A stretch of DNA of 64,000 nucleotides from CBFFRJ01 sp963530515 (GCA_963530515.1 CAUSEC010000017.1:55329-119328); one strand, 5' to 3'; positions 8,446 through 17,192 are shown, numbered from the stretch's first letter. Notes: generated by a model from the letters alone, not told the origin. Program-made: numbers and translations.

Positions 8446-9669
8446 CTAGGAATGTGCGCGCAGCTGAACGCGGTTGTCCAGCTGGCGGATCGACGGTGTA
8501 ACACAGGTCACCAGTGTCGCCAGCACTACCGCGACAGCGCAGGCCAGCAGCACCGTCGGGCTACCAAACTGGAGTGCGAGTGGCCCGGCGGCAATTTCCC
8601 CTACCGGGATCGCCACAAACGATCCCATCGCATCGTAAGCATATACCCGAGCCAGTTTTTGCGCCGGGATGTGGGTTTGCAGCGACTGCGCCCAGACCAC
8701 GCCAAACTGACCGAAGCCTAAACCGGCCATAAAGAACGCGACCATCAACAGTGGCGTTGACGGATAGAATCCGAGGATAACCATAGGGATCGCGCAGAGC
8801 GCCACCAGAATGACGCCCACCAGCAGGTCGCGCCGGGGCCGCCAGCGCAGGGCGACTAACGATCCGACAATCAGGCCAATGCTTTGCGCCGCAACGATAA
8901 ACCCCCACCCGGTACGTCCGAAGGTGCTGTCTGCCACAATCGGCCCGAGCACCATCACCACACCGGTAAACGCCGCATTAATAATGGTGAATTGCGCCAC
9001 TATCGCCCAGACCCAGCTGCGGGCGATAAATTCTTTCCAGCCCTCGCGCAGGTCCTGCAAAATGTTTGACGTCGATTTCTCTGTCTGCATCGCATTGACG
9101 CGAATGCGCTGATAGAGCGGCGCGGCAGCGGCAAAACCCAGCGCGTCAATCGCCAGCCCCCAACCGGGGCCAATAGCACTGGTCAGTAAGCCCCCCATCG
9201 ATGCGCCAATCACCGTGCCGCCGTACACCCCAAGCTGGATAAGCGCATTGGCTTCACGCAGGTTATGTACCGGGACCGTTTGCGGCACCATCGCGGACGA
9301 AGCGGGCAACGCAATGCCTGCCGCCGCACCGTTCAGCGCGCCAAGAATAGCGAGCAGAGGAATGGTTGCACTGCCGTCCAGCACCACCCACGCCACCACG
9401 CCCTGTGAGACCGCTGCCGCAAGCGAGGAAGACACCATCACAAGGCTTCGGGAATATCGGTCTGCCAGCACGCCGCCGAGCAATAAAAAGGCAACGTTGA
9501 ACAGTGAACGAGCGGCAACAACCACGCCCAGATCGGCCGCCGAGCCGCCGATATCCAGAACCGCATACGCCAGGGCGATAGGCGCGATACCGTTGCCCAG
9601 AACGGTCAGCAGGCGGGCAGAAAAGAGGTGACGGAAAGAAGACGAATGAAGCGCACGCTGAGGACTCAC
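8446..9669 (-). CDS. MFS transporter, DHA3-like exporter family
   Basis: A 407-residue protein with about 12 membrane segments. The start is a GTG at 9669 preceded by AGGGG at six bases. The N-terminal RHLFSARLLTVLGNGIAPIA and GGVLADRYSRSLVM (the loop 2-3 motif) resemble the MefA/EntS-like exporter group. The exported compound is unknown. It is convergent with ydeE with only four bases between stops and probably has its own promoter. It is the first gene of a block (MFS, MetE-like, rhodanese, ftrA) that does not lie between ydeE and mgtS in E. coli K-12. Confidence 0.85.
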   Translation of the reverse strand: MSPQRALHSSSFRHLFSARLLTVLGNGIAPIALAYAVLDIGGSAADLGVVVAARSLFNVAFLLLGGVLADRYSRSLVMVSSSLAAAVSQGVVAWVVLDGSATIPLLAILGALNGAAAGIALPASSAMVPQTVPVHNLREANALIQLGVYGGTVIGASMGGLLTSAIGPGWGLAIDALGFAAAAPLYQRIRVNAMQTEKSTSNILQDLREGWKEFIARSWVWAIVAQFTIINAAFTGVVMVLGPIVADSTFGRTGWGFIVAAQSIGLIVGSLVALRWRPRRDLLVGVILVALCAIPMVILGFYPSTPLLMVAFFMAGLGFGQFGVVWAQSLQTHIPAQKLARVYAYDAMGSFVAIPVGEIAAGPLALQFGSPTVLLACAVAVVLATLVTCVTPSIRQLDNRVQLRAHS

Positions 9670-9754
9670 TGCACACCCCTGGCCATCGGTTTAAACATGT
9701 TCATCACGCTGTTCCTTATTATGATTATGTGTCCGCCGTGACCAGGGAACGACA

Positions 9755-9790
9755 AAACGGACAGGCAAGGTTGTCCCTGCATGTCCGTTT
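9755..9790 (-). terminator. Hairpin after the MetE-like gene
   Basis: AAACGGACA (9755-9763) and TGTCCGTTT (9782-9790) form a 9-bp stem around 18 bases. Read on the minus strand it lies 29 bases past the stop of the MetE-like gene. The T-rich tract is weak. Confidence 0.55.
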
Positions 9791-9818
9791 AAAAAGAGTG
9801 CTACCGGGCGAGTCTGGC

Positions 9819-10922
9819 TTACCAGACCTGCTCTGCAATTTGGGTCACGAGGCGTACTTTATCCCATTGCTCGGCAGGTGTCAGGGAATTGCCCTCTTCC
9901 GTTGAGGCAAAACCACACTGCGGGCTCAGGCAAATCTGACTGATATCGACGTACTGTGCGGCTTCCTGCAGGCGGGCTTTGATCCCTTCCGGGTTTTCCA
10001 GCTCCCCATTTTTGGTGGTGATGAGACCCAGCACGACCTGCTGTTTGCCCGGGCGCACAAAGCGCAGCGGGGCGAAGTCGCCGGAACGGTCGTTGTCGTA
10101 CTCGAGGAAAAACGCGTCCACATTAACGGTGCCAAACAGCACTTCTGCCACCGGCTCGTAACCGCCTTCAGAAATCCAGGTGGAACGGAAGTTGCCGCGA
10201 CACACGTGCAGGCCGATGGTCAGATCGTCCGGTTTGCCTTCCAGCGCTTTGTTCAACACGCGGGCATAAATGCGTGCCAGTTCGTCCGCATCTTCACCAC
10301 GCTCAGCAATCTGGCGGCGCTGATCGTCGGAACAGAGGTAAGCCCAGACGGTGTCATCAAGTTGCAGATAACGGCAACCGGCTGCGTAGAAGGCGTGAAT
10401 CGCATCGCGCCAGGTGGTGGCGAGATCGTCGAAATAGACATCCAGATCCGGGTAAACACTGGCATCGATGCCTTTGCGCCCGCCACGGAAATGCAGCACG
10501 CTCGGGCTGGGGATGGTCATCTTCGGCTGGGCATCACCACTGATGCTCTTCAGATAACGGAAATCCTCCAGCATCGGGTGCGTGCCAAAGCCCAGTTTGC
10601 CGGTGACGCGCACACTGTGGGCTTTGGTCTGTACGCCGTTAAACTGAATGCCCTGCTCGGATTCATAACGCTCGACGCCCTGCAGGCCGTCAAAGAAGTC
10701 GAAATGCCACCAGGCGCGACGAAACTCACCGTCGGTTACCACGTGCAGACCGCACTCGCACTGCGCCTTGACCACATCACGAATGGCTTCATCTTCCACG
10801 ACACGAAGCTGTTCGGCGGTAATATCACCCTGCGCGAACTGCTGGCGGGCATGTTTGATGCTGTCCGGGCGTAAAAAGCTGCCGACGACGTCAGCGCGAT
10901 ATGGGGCCTGTTGGCGTTGCAT
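9819..10922 (-). CDS. Cobalamin-independent methionine synthase II family protein (MetE C-terminal-like)
   Basis: A 367-residue single-domain TIM barrel related to the C-terminal catalytic half of MetE, like Bacillus YxjG/YxjH. The start MQRQQAPYRADVVGSFLRP and the zinc-site region (GLHVCRGNF, then SPQCGFAST) are typical. It probably transfers a methyl group to homocysteine or a related thiol, but the donor is unproven because the folate-polyglutamate N-terminal domain of MetE is absent. GGAGA precedes the ATG. It is followed by a hairpin and then the MFS gene on the same strand. Related genes are often linked to sulfur or selenium metabolism; the neighbouring rhodanese fits that. Confidence 0.87.
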   Translation of the reverse strand: MQRQQAPYRADVVGSFLRPDSIKHARQQFAQGDITAEQLRVVEDEAIRDVVKAQCECGLHVVTDGEFRRAWWHFDFFDGLQGVERYESEQGIQFNGVQTKAHSVRVTGKLGFGTHPMLEDFRYLKSISGDAQPKMTIPSPSVLHFRGGRKGIDASVYPDLDVYFDDLATTWRDAIHAFYAAGCRYLQLDDTVWAYLCSDDQRRQIAERGEDADELARIYARVLNKALEGKPDDLTIGLHVCRGNFRSTWISEGGYEPVAEVLFGTVNVDAFFLEYDNDRSGDFAPLRFVRPGKQQVVLGLITTKNGELENPEGIKARLQEAAQYVDISQICLSPQCGFASTEEGNSLTPAEQWDKVRLVTQIAEQVW

Positions 10923-11074
10923 GGTGTTCTCCTTGCGCGCCGGGTAAAGTAGTTACCCGGCGTGATAGTTCATTATTTGAATTTTTAGCCATCTGGACGG
11001 CTAAATGTCCAAATAAAATGTCATATCCTTGCTATGCGGGCAAACGAGAATTTTTCACGGCACATGAATTTTTT

Positions 11075-11470
11075 TCAACTTGCCGCAAAAGTAAAGCCTT
11101 CATCTTCCCAGCCGGTGATGCCGCCGAGCATGATTTTGACCGCTCGCCCCATCCGGGCCAGTTTGAGCGCGGCGCGGTCGGCGCCGTTACAGTGCGGGCC
11201 TGCGCAATAGACGACAAAAACCGTCTCTTTTGGCCATTGCGCCATGCGTTCCGCGGTCATCTCCCGATGCGGCAGATGCAGCGCACCGGGCACGTGCCGA
11301 CGGGCAAACGCCTCGCTGCTGCCCACCACATGCAGTAAGACAAAATCCTGTTCCTCATGGTTAAGGGCGTAGTGCACATCTGCGCAATCTGTCTCGACGC
11401 TCAGGCGGCGCATAAAATGGCCGACGGCTTCTTCAGGGGATGCCGCTGGAAAGTCAGTTACCGTGCTCAT
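11075..11470 (-). CDS. Rhodanese-like domain protein
   Basis: A 131-residue single rhodanese domain. The active-site loop CAGPHCNGAD carries the persulfide-forming Cys (about residue 90), preceded by ETVFVVY. The GALHLPHREM segment is the usual middle motif. It likely carries sulfane sulfur or acts as a thiosulfate:thiol sulfurtransferase. It is divergent from ftrA, with about 65 bp between, so it is a plausible target of that regulator. Confidence 0.88.
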   Translation of the reverse strand: MSTVTDFPAASPEEAVGHFMRRLSVETDCADVHYALNHEEQDFVLLHVVGSSEAFARRHVPGALHLPHREMTAERMAQWPKETVFVVYCAGPHCNGADRAALKLARMGRAVKIMLGGITGWEDEGFTFAAS

Positions 11471-11537
11471 CGTGTTTTCTCCGGGTTTGTGTTAACACTA
11501 CTGTAATGAATACCCCACCCGCTGACTGCATAGCGTC

Positions 11538-12542
11538 ATGACAGAAAACCGCAAAATAATGACAATTTCAGGATCCTCCCCTTCTTCACACACCGTTGTC
11601 GCGCTGGCGTATGACGGCCTGTGTACCTTTGAATTTGGCGTGGCCGTGGAGATTTTCGGTCTGCCCCGACCGGAGCTTGGAGACAACTGGTATCAGTTTC
11701 GCGTTGCGGCGGTCGATGAGGGAATTCTGCGGGCAACCGGGGGCATTCGCATCATGACGGAAGGTGGCCTTGAGCTTCTGGCTGAGGCGAATACTGTCGT
11801 GGTACCCGGCTGGCGCGGGGCGCAGACGCCAGTGCCAGAGGCATTGTGCGAGGCGCTGAAATTGGCGCATCAGCGCGGCTGTCGCATTGTGTCTATCTGT
11901 TCCGGCGTCTTTGTGCTGGCCGCCGCCGGGTTGCTCAACGGGCGCAAAGCCACCACCCACTGGCGCTATACGCAACAATTGCAACAGCAGTACCCGCAGA
12001 TCGAGGTGCTGGAAGACGCACTTTATTACGATGAGAGCAATGTGATGACCTCCGCAGGCAGTGCGGCGGGCATCGATTTATGTCTGCATATTGTGCGCGA
12101 AGATTTTGGTCGTGAGATTGCCAATAACGTTGCCCGCAGACTGGTGGTCCAGCCCCACCGTGACGGCGCGCAGACCCAACAGGTCTCCCGCCCGGTCGCA
12201 CGTTCCCGGGAGAGTCAGTCTTTGGGTAAGTTATTCGATTACCTGCATCAGCAGTTGACCGCTCCGCATACGGTGGCCTCGCTGGCCGCAAGGGTCGGCA
12301 TGAGTCCTCGCACGTTTTTGCGCCGCTTTGAAGAATCAACGGGCACAACGCCCGCCCGTTGGATCCTTCAGGAACGTCTTAATCGGGCGAAGGAATTACT
12401 GACGCAGTCAAAAATGGGGATTGATCTGATTGCCGGACAGGCGGGCTTTAATAATGCGGCGTCTTTACGTCATCATTTCCAGCAGCATTACGCACTGACG
12501 CCCGGGCAATATCGGCAAAAATTTACCGTATCCGGTAAATAG
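11538..12542 (+). CDS. ftrA: GlxA/FtrA-type AraC-family transcriptional regulator
   Basis: A 334-residue protein. Residues about 18-190 form a DJ-1/PfpI-like domain with the nucleophile-elbow Cys in SICSGVFVLAA. Residues about 228-330 form an AraC DNA-binding domain (SLAARVGMSPRTFLRRFEES, then the second helix-turn-helix). This is the FtrA type, usually found next to a rhodanese gene, as here. It probably controls the divergent rhodanese gene. No good ribosome-binding site precedes the ATG at 11538; the ATG at 11559 is an alternative. Confidence 0.85.
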   Translation: MTENRKIMTISGSSPSSHTVVALAYDGLCTFEFGVAVEIFGLPRPELGDNWYQFRVAAVDEGILRATGGIRIMTEGGLELLAEANTVVVPGWRGAQTPVPEALCEALKLAHQRGCRIVSICSGVFVLAAAGLLNGRKATTHWRYTQQLQQQYPQIEVLEDALYYDESNVMTSAGSAAGIDLCLHIVREDFGREIANNVARRLVVQPHRDGAQTQQVSRPVARSRESQSLGKLFDYLHQQLTAPHTVASLAARVGMSPRTFLRRFEESTGTTPARWILQERLNRAKELLTQSKMGIDLIAGQAGFNNAASLRHHFQQHYALTPGQYRQKFTVSGK

Positions 12543-12549
12543 TTCACAT

Positions 12550-12584
12550 AATTCAGCTTTTGTTTAGGTTCAACAGGGTACTAT
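12550..12584 (+). promoter_or_regulatory. Possible PhoP-dependent promoter of mgtS
   Basis: AATTCA - N5 - TGTTTA (12550-12566) has one perfect and one weak PhoP half-site with the right 5-base gap. Twelve bases later comes TACTAT (12579-12584) as -10. This is the spacing of PhoP-activated promoters that lack a -35. In E. coli mgtS is induced by low Mg2+ through PhoPQ. Confidence 0.55.
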
Positions 12585-12649
12585 CTCTCTTGTCGCGGCT
12601 ACGATTAACATCAGTAAGGCAGGTATTAATTATTATCAGGAGAGACATC

Positions 12650-12745
12650 ATGTTAGGAAATATGCACGTTTTTATGGCAGTACTGGGAATTATCTTATTT
12701 TCTGGTTTCCTCGCTGCTTATTTTAGCCATAAATGGGATGACTAA
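12650..12745 (+). CDS. mgtS: Small membrane protein MgtS
   Basis: A 31-residue, single-span membrane protein that differs from E. coli MgtS (YneM) at only one or two positions (MLGNMHVFMAVLGIILFSGF, then a tail ending HKWDD). CAGGAGAG precedes the ATG. In E. coli MgtS accumulates at low Mg2+, protects the Mg2+ importer MgtA from degradation and acts on the phosphate transporter PitA. It is followed by a strong terminator and, on the opposite strand, by mgrR, as in E. coli. Confidence 0.96.
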   Translation: MLGNMHVFMAVLGIILFSGFLAAYFSHKWDD

Positions 12746-12772
12746 TGAACGGCGATAATCCCCCACCATGAA

Positions 12773-12808
12773 GGCCCCTTACGTGAATGCGTAAGGGGCC
12801 TTTCTTTT
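12773..12808 (+). terminator. Rho-independent terminator of mgtS
   Basis: GGCCCCTTACG (12773-12783) and CGTAAGGGGCC (12790-12800) form a perfect 11-bp stem with a six-base loop, followed by TTTCTTTT. Confidence 0.93.
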
Positions 12809-12832
12809 GCCTGCTATCCGCCTTTTCAGACG

Positions 12833-12931
12833 AAAAAAAACCGCCAGTGAACTGACGGTCAAATGCTTGCATGGATAGATTTGTGTTTTGGTCTTTTCGC
12901 CATCCCGCTCTGGTGAGGAGATTCGCGGATC
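12833..12931 (-). ncRNA. mgrR: MgrR small RNA
   Basis: On the minus strand a transcript from a predicted start near 12931 to the last T at 12833 would be 99 nt, the known size of MgrR. It ends in a clean intrinsic terminator: ACCGTCAG-TTCA-CTGGCGGT followed by eight T residues. The segment CACAAATCTATCCATGCAAG matches my recollection of the E. coli RNA. MgrR is an Hfq-dependent sRNA made at low Mg2+ that represses eptB and ygdQ, so it alters LPS modification. Position convergent with mgtS is as in E. coli. The exact 5' end is inferred. Confidence 0.85.
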
Positions 12932-12937
12932 GAAAAC

Positions 12938-12972
12938 ACTCTACGCAGTGCATCTTCAATGAATCTTAAACG
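12938..12972 (-). promoter_or_regulatory. Possible PhoP-dependent promoter of mgrR
   Basis: Read on the minus strand: CGTTTA - N5 - CATTGA (12972 to 12956), twelve bases, then TAGAGT (12943 to 12938) as -10. The start predicted from this gives the expected 99-nt RNA. The second half-site is weak. Confidence 0.5.
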
Positions 12973-13069
12973 GCGTGATGTTTCGTGCGGCCACCGTCGA
13001 TTGCAGTATCGTTGTGTGACGCCCCTCAACATCCCCCGACGTTGTATGCTGTTTATTTCTGTGCCTGAA

Positions 13070-13267
13070 TTACTTCCCCTTCATCACCAGATTTGCCGCC
13101 ATAGTGAATACCTCCTCTTCAACGCCGTCACCCCTGCTTCTGCCCTGACGCTGAATCTCTTCAATGATACTGTCCCGGCTAATGGCTTTACCGGTCGATA
13201 TCAAACCGATGACTGCCGCACCAATGGCCAATCCAATGAGTCCCGTGCGCTCGTCATTGAATTTCAT
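13070..13267 (-). CDS. Small protein of unknown function with one hydrophobic segment
   Basis: A 65-residue protein: a polar start (MKFNDERTG), one hydrophobic stretch at residues 9-25 (GLIGLAIGAAVIGLI), then a charged tail rich in Glu and Arg. AGGAGA precedes the ATG at a good distance. I do not recognise the family. The glycine-rich hydrophobic segment suggests a short membrane insertion, or a glycine-zipper lipoprotein-like strand without a lipobox. It stands alone between mgrR and a methyltransferase gene on the same strand. Confidence 0.65.
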   Translation of the reverse strand: MKFNDERTGLIGLAIGAAVIGLISTGKAISRDSIIEEIQRQGRSRGDGVEEEVFTMAANLVMKGK

Positions 13268-13404
13268 ACGTATTCTTCTCCTCGTTACCTACCCGAAAAA
13301 AAATTTAGCACAGCCCCTGGCAACGTCCAGTGTCGGTAAGAAAAAACCATTGCCCGAACTAATAAACAACACGCTAAAACTTGCCGTATCGCATTCAGTC
13401 ACCG

Positions 13405-14010
13405 TTAGCGCCGCTGGCAAAGCCAGATGGAATGCCCGCCACAATCGGGGTCTTCAAACACCACATCCTTCACATCAAAATCATGCATGCCCAGCAATGC
13501 GCGATATTCATCAGGGGCAAGGCTTGCATGGAAGAGGGGTTCGCCTTCAAATTCCCCCATCGCAATCCCATCGCCAGACCCGCTGGTAAACATCAAGACG
13601 CTGCCTGAGTGGCTGTGGGCAGCGAATACGGCAAACATTGCCCGCTGGTCATCCTGGCTGAGGTGAAAAAAGCTGTCCCAGGCAATCAGACCCTCAAACG
13701 TTTCACCCAGCGCGAGTGTGCGCATATCCTGATGTAACCAGCGCTGTCGGGGAAAAGCCTGCTGCGCACGTGCAATCATGGCCGCCGCCCCGTCAATGCC
13801 CGTCAGGTTGTAACCCTGTTGAATAAAATAGTCGGCGACGGGCTGCCCGTTACCGCATCCCATGTCCAGAATGTGCCCGGTGGGCGATAGCAGCCGTATG
13901 AATTTATCGAGCCACGCTTTTTCAAACAGCGAGCGCGAACGACGCTCGGCGAAAGCCCCAGCATGACGCTCATACAGTGAAAGAATATTTTCGGCAGCCT
14001 GATTTTTCAT
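13405..14010 (-). CDS. Class I SAM-dependent methyltransferase
   Basis: A 201-residue Rossmann-fold methyltransferase. Motif I is LDMGCGNGQPVADYF (about residues 48-62), followed by the acidic motif II GIDGAAAMIARA and motif IV LIAWDSFFHLS. The substrate is not predictable; the closest general type is the UbiE/biotin-biosynthesis-like small-molecule methyltransferase. The gene looks like a single transcription unit. The downstream 65-residue gene on the same strand begins about 140 bp later and may be read with it. Confidence 0.85.
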   Translation of the reverse strand: MKNQAAENILSLYERHAGAFAERRSRSLFEKAWLDKFIRLLSPTGHILDMGCGNGQPVADYFIQQGYNLTGIDGAAAMIARAQQAFPRQRWLHQDMRTLALGETFEGLIAWDSFFHLSQDDQRAMFAVFAAHSHSGSVLMFTSGSGDGIAMGEFEGEPLFHASLAPDEYRALLGMHDFDVKDVVFEDPDCGGHSIWLCQRR

Positions 14011-14044
14011 TAAAGAAACATCCTGTCTTCACGCGATGACCTGT

Positions 14045-14077
14045 AAATAAAAAGCTCCGGCCAGGGCCAGAGCTTTA
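14045..14077 (-). terminator. Terminator of the 55-residue gene
   Basis: On the minus strand AAAGCTCTGGCC and GGCCGGAGCTTT form a stem with one mismatch, followed by TTTTATTT. It lies 20 bp beyond the stop of the small gene at 14096-14263. Confidence 0.75.
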
Positions 14078-14095
14078 AAGTTTACATCATTAACG

Positions 14096-14263
14096 TTATG
14101 CGCTGTGTGTGTTCAAACCATAATGAGCCCGTACAACCCGTCCCAACACGTTACGATCCACGGTGACGGCTGCACGTTCTTCTGGAATAGCCAGTCGATA
14201 TTCGCAGCCAGGGATAATGGTTGTTAAACGATGCCATTTTTTCTTATAAAGGATCCATCTCAT
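14096..14263 (-). CDS. Small basic protein of unknown function
   Basis: A 55-residue, basic, Trp-containing protein (starts MRWILYKKKWHRL). The ATG at 14263 is chosen because AGGGG lies six bases upstream; the longer frame from 14278 has no such site. A proper intrinsic terminator follows, which supports a real transcription unit. No family is recognised. It could be a small regulator or stress protein. Confidence 0.6.
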   Translation of the reverse strand: MRWILYKKKWHRLTTIIPGCEYRLAIPEERAAVTVDRNVLGRVVRAHYGLNTHSA

Positions 14264-14278
14264 CAATTCCCCTCCCAT

Positions 14279-14723
14279 CTTCCGTTCTTTAATTCATTCT
14301 TGCTTTAGTCATAGTGTAGTACGGGTAAATACGAAGGTAATGACGAGGATCAGTGATCATTACAATTTGAGAAAATACTCATTAAAACCCACTAATGCAC
14401 AAGGTTATTAAGTAATAATAAGACCTTATCGCATGCCGAGGAAAATATATTCTTTTCAGAAAGGTTTCAGATAAGGTAACTATTCCAGAAAATAATCATT
14501 AAAACAATAAACGACTGCAATTTAGATTAAGTCAGAATATCATGTCGACATAAATCCAACCCTCCCGCGTGCAACATTCAACGAGGCACCGATAAACTGC
14601 TTTTTCTTTACCCTACGGTTAACGAATTCAGATTCTCCGTTTTAGCCGCATTTAACTTTGGAAGCGTGGCCGCACTCTTCTCTCAACGTTTACCCCGACA
14701 TTCTTCGTACCCTTTTCGAACGC
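14279..14723. other. AT-rich intergenic region with no gene found
   Basis: About 445 bp of low-GC DNA between two small minus-strand genes. The right end (about 14640-14720) is GC-balanced and may belong to the 3' region of the 80-residue gene. I see no convincing ORF, hairpin or repeat. Confidence 0.5.
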
Positions 14724-14966
14724 TCAAATCCGGGTGGTATCCAACCCCGCCGCTTTGAGTCGACCGACGATTTTAAACATTTTCGCCACCACGGTTCTGA
14801 AGGACTGATTAACACCAATGCCATCGCAGACAGCTTCTCTGGGCAGGTGATTTAACTGATCAGCGTATTTAATGAGTTGAAGATGCATTTCAGCCAGTTT
14901 TGCGCGCGGCGGTGCTTCGCTGAGCGCCTTGTTAATCGCCGCGTAGATCTGTTGCTCGCTATTCAT
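14724..14966 (-). CDS. Small cytosolic protein of unknown function
   Basis: An 80-residue, probably all-helical protein with no signal or membrane segment. AGG sits eight bases before the ATG. The C-terminal half (GVNQSFRTVVAKMFKIVGRL) could be a DNA-binding helix pair, but this is only an impression. Neighbours give no clue: it precedes the dcp terminator region on the same strand. I do not recognise the family. Confidence 0.6.
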   Translation of the reverse strand: MNSEQQIYAAINKALSEAPPRAKLAEMHLQLIKYADQLNHLPREAVCDGIGVNQSFRTVVAKMFKIVGRLKAAGLDTTRI

Positions 14967-15102
14967 TAAGAGTACCTAATGTTAATGCGCAAAACTTTTT
15001 GTAGCATACCCCCTTCGGAATTGGCTTATTTAATTTTTCAAATTGCCAGGATATATCCTGCATTTGCAGTAACGCAGTGTGGTTTTCATTAAGCCAGAAA
15101 AA

Positions 15103-15132
15103 AACCGGACATCACGTCCGGTTCTTTTTTTA
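15103..15132. terminator. Bidirectional terminator downstream of dcp
   Basis: AACCGGAC - ATCAC - GTCCGGTT (15103-15123) is flanked by an A-run on the left and a T-run on the right, so it can act for dcp (minus strand) and for the opposite direction. Confidence 0.88.
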
Positions 15133-15146
15133 TGCTCAATCCACGC

Positions 15147-17192
15147 TTATTCGCTCAGCCCACGATTCACCAGCATCGGTTCTATCAGCGGATCGTGCCC
15201 ACGCCACTGGCGATAAAGTTCAGCCAAATCAGTGCTGTTGCCGCGAGATAAAATCGCGTCGCGGAAGATCTGTCCGTTTTCACGCGTCAATCCACCGTTA
15301 TCGACAAACCACTGATAGCCATCGTCGGCCAGCATTTGCGTCCACAAATAGGCGTAATAGCCCGCCGCGTAACCGCCGCCGAAAATATGAGCAAAGTAGC
15401 TGCTGCGGTAGCGCGGTGGCACGGCGTCAATGTCGAGGGATTCACGGCGAATGGCCCCGGCTTCAAAGGCATCGACATCATCAACCTGTTCATCCGCACG
15501 CAGGCTGTGCCAGTTCATGTCCAGCAGTGCAGCACTGAGCAGCTCCGTCATGTCGTAGCCTTTATTAAAGCGGGTGCTGCGCAACATTTTGTCGCGCAGG
15601 CCTTCCGGCATCGGCTCACCGTTCTGATAGTGGCGCGCGTAGCGGGTGAACACCTCGGGATGACTGGCCCAGTGCTCGTTGATTTGCGACGGAAATTCCA
15701 CAAAGTCACGCGGTGTGTTAGTGCCTGATAGCGTGGCGTAACGCTGGCTGGCAAACAGACCGTGCAGCGTATGACCGAACTCATGGAACAACGTCACCAC
15801 GTCGTCCCAGGAGAGCAGTGCCACCTGCCCGGCAGCCGGTTTCTGGTAATTGCAGACGTTGTAAATGACCGGCAGTGCATCGGTGAGCGAGGATTGCTCA
15901 ACAAAGTTGCCCATCCAGGCGCCGCCGCTTTTCGAGTCGCGGGCAAAGAAATCGCCGTAAAACAGCGCCATACCCTTACCATCGGCGTCGAATATTTCCC
16001 AGACGCGCACGTCCGGGTGATAAACCGGGATGTCGAAGCGCTCAACAAAACGAATGCCGAACAGCTGGCTGGCGCAGTAAAACACGCCGTCGATCAGGGT
16101 ATTTTCGAGGGCAAAATAGGGCGCGATTTGCGCATCATCGACATCGAATTTCGCCAGTCTGACCTGTTCGGCATACCACGACCAGTCCCACGCCTGCGCG
16201 GTAAATCCGCCCTGCTGATCGTCAATGACCTTCTGGATGTCGGCCAGCTCACGCTCCGCCCGAAAGCGTGCAGCCAGTGCAATCCCGCGCATAAAGTCGA
16301 AAGCCGCCTGCGGGGTACCCGCCATCTGGTCAGCGATTTTCCAGCTCGCGTAGTCCGGGAAACCCAGCAACTGAGCCTGCTGCGCGCGGAGTGTTGCCAG
16401 GCGTAATACGATGCTTCGGGTGTCATAAGCATCATTTTTGGACGTGCGCTGGGTGCTGGCGCGGAACAAATTTTCGCGGGTCTGGCGCTCACGTAAAGAC
16501 GCCAGTAAGGGCTGCTGGGTGGTGTTAAGCAACGTGAGAAGCCAGCGGTCCGTCAGCCCCTTCTCTTTTGCCGCCGCTGCCGCCGTCGCGATCGCCTCTT
16601 CGCTCAACCCGCCCAACTGATGAACGTAATCCACCACCAGCCCACCGGTTTTATCGGCGGCCAGTAAGCGCTGGTTAAACTGGCTGGTCAGCCCCGCCGC
16701 CTCCGTGTTCAGTGCTTTGAGAGCCTGTTTGTCTTCGGCACTGAGGGTCGCTCCCGCCAGCATGAATTTCTGCCAGACGACCTCAACCAGCCGCAGCGAT
16801 TCGGCATCAAGCCCGGCAGATGCCCGGCTCTGCCAGACCGCATCAATGCGGGCAAAAAGCGCGTCATTGAGGTAAATGTCATTCGCCAGCAGGGCAAGCT
16901 CGGTGGCAAATTCTTCGTCAAGCTGCTGTAAAAATTCGTTGGTATGCGCGGAGGTCATGGCGAAAAAGACGTTAGTGACCCGGGTCAGGATTGCCCCGCT
17001 ACGCTCCAGCGCCAGAATGGTATTGGCAAAATCCGCAGGATCCGTGTTGCTGGTGATGGCCTCCACATCGGCGCGTTTTTGCGCGACGCCCTCATCGAAG
17101 GCCGGACGGTAGTGATCCTGATGAATCAGATCGAACGGAGGAGCCTGATACGGCAGCGCGCTGATGCCTGAGAAAGGATGTGTTACCGACAT
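15147..17192 (-). CDS. dcp: Peptidyl-dipeptidase Dcp (M3 metallopeptidase)
   Basis: A 681-residue zinc peptidase, the same length as E. coli Dcp. The zinc motif HEFGH lies near residues 469-473, with the third ligand Glu in the EFPSQINEHW region about 25 residues later. Dcp removes C-terminal dipeptides from short peptides and helps peptide recycling. AGGAG precedes the ATG. The gene neighbours ydfG divergently, as in E. coli. Confidence 0.96.
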   Translation of the reverse strand: MSVTHPFSGISALPYQAPPFDLIHQDHYRPAFDEGVAQKRADVEAITSNTDPADFANTILALERSGAILTRVTNVFFAMTSAHTNEFLQQLDEEFATELALLANDIYLNDALFARIDAVWQSRASAGLDAESLRLVEVVWQKFMLAGATLSAEDKQALKALNTEAAGLTSQFNQRLLAADKTGGLVVDYVHQLGGLSEEAIATAAAAAKEKGLTDRWLLTLLNTTQQPLLASLRERQTRENLFRASTQRTSKNDAYDTRSIVLRLATLRAQQAQLLGFPDYASWKIADQMAGTPQAAFDFMRGIALAARFRAERELADIQKVIDDQQGGFTAQAWDWSWYAEQVRLAKFDVDDAQIAPYFALENTLIDGVFYCASQLFGIRFVERFDIPVYHPDVRVWEIFDADGKGMALFYGDFFARDSKSGGAWMGNFVEQSSLTDALPVIYNVCNYQKPAAGQVALLSWDDVVTLFHEFGHTLHGLFASQRYATLSGTNTPRDFVEFPSQINEHWASHPEVFTRYARHYQNGEPMPEGLRDKMLRSTRFNKGYDMTELLSAALLDMNWHSLRADEQVDDVDAFEAGAIRRESLDIDAVPPRYRSSYFAHIFGGGYAAGYYAYLWTQMLADDGYQWFVDNGGLTRENGQIFRDAILSRGNSTDLAELYRQWRGHDPLIEPMLVNRGLSE

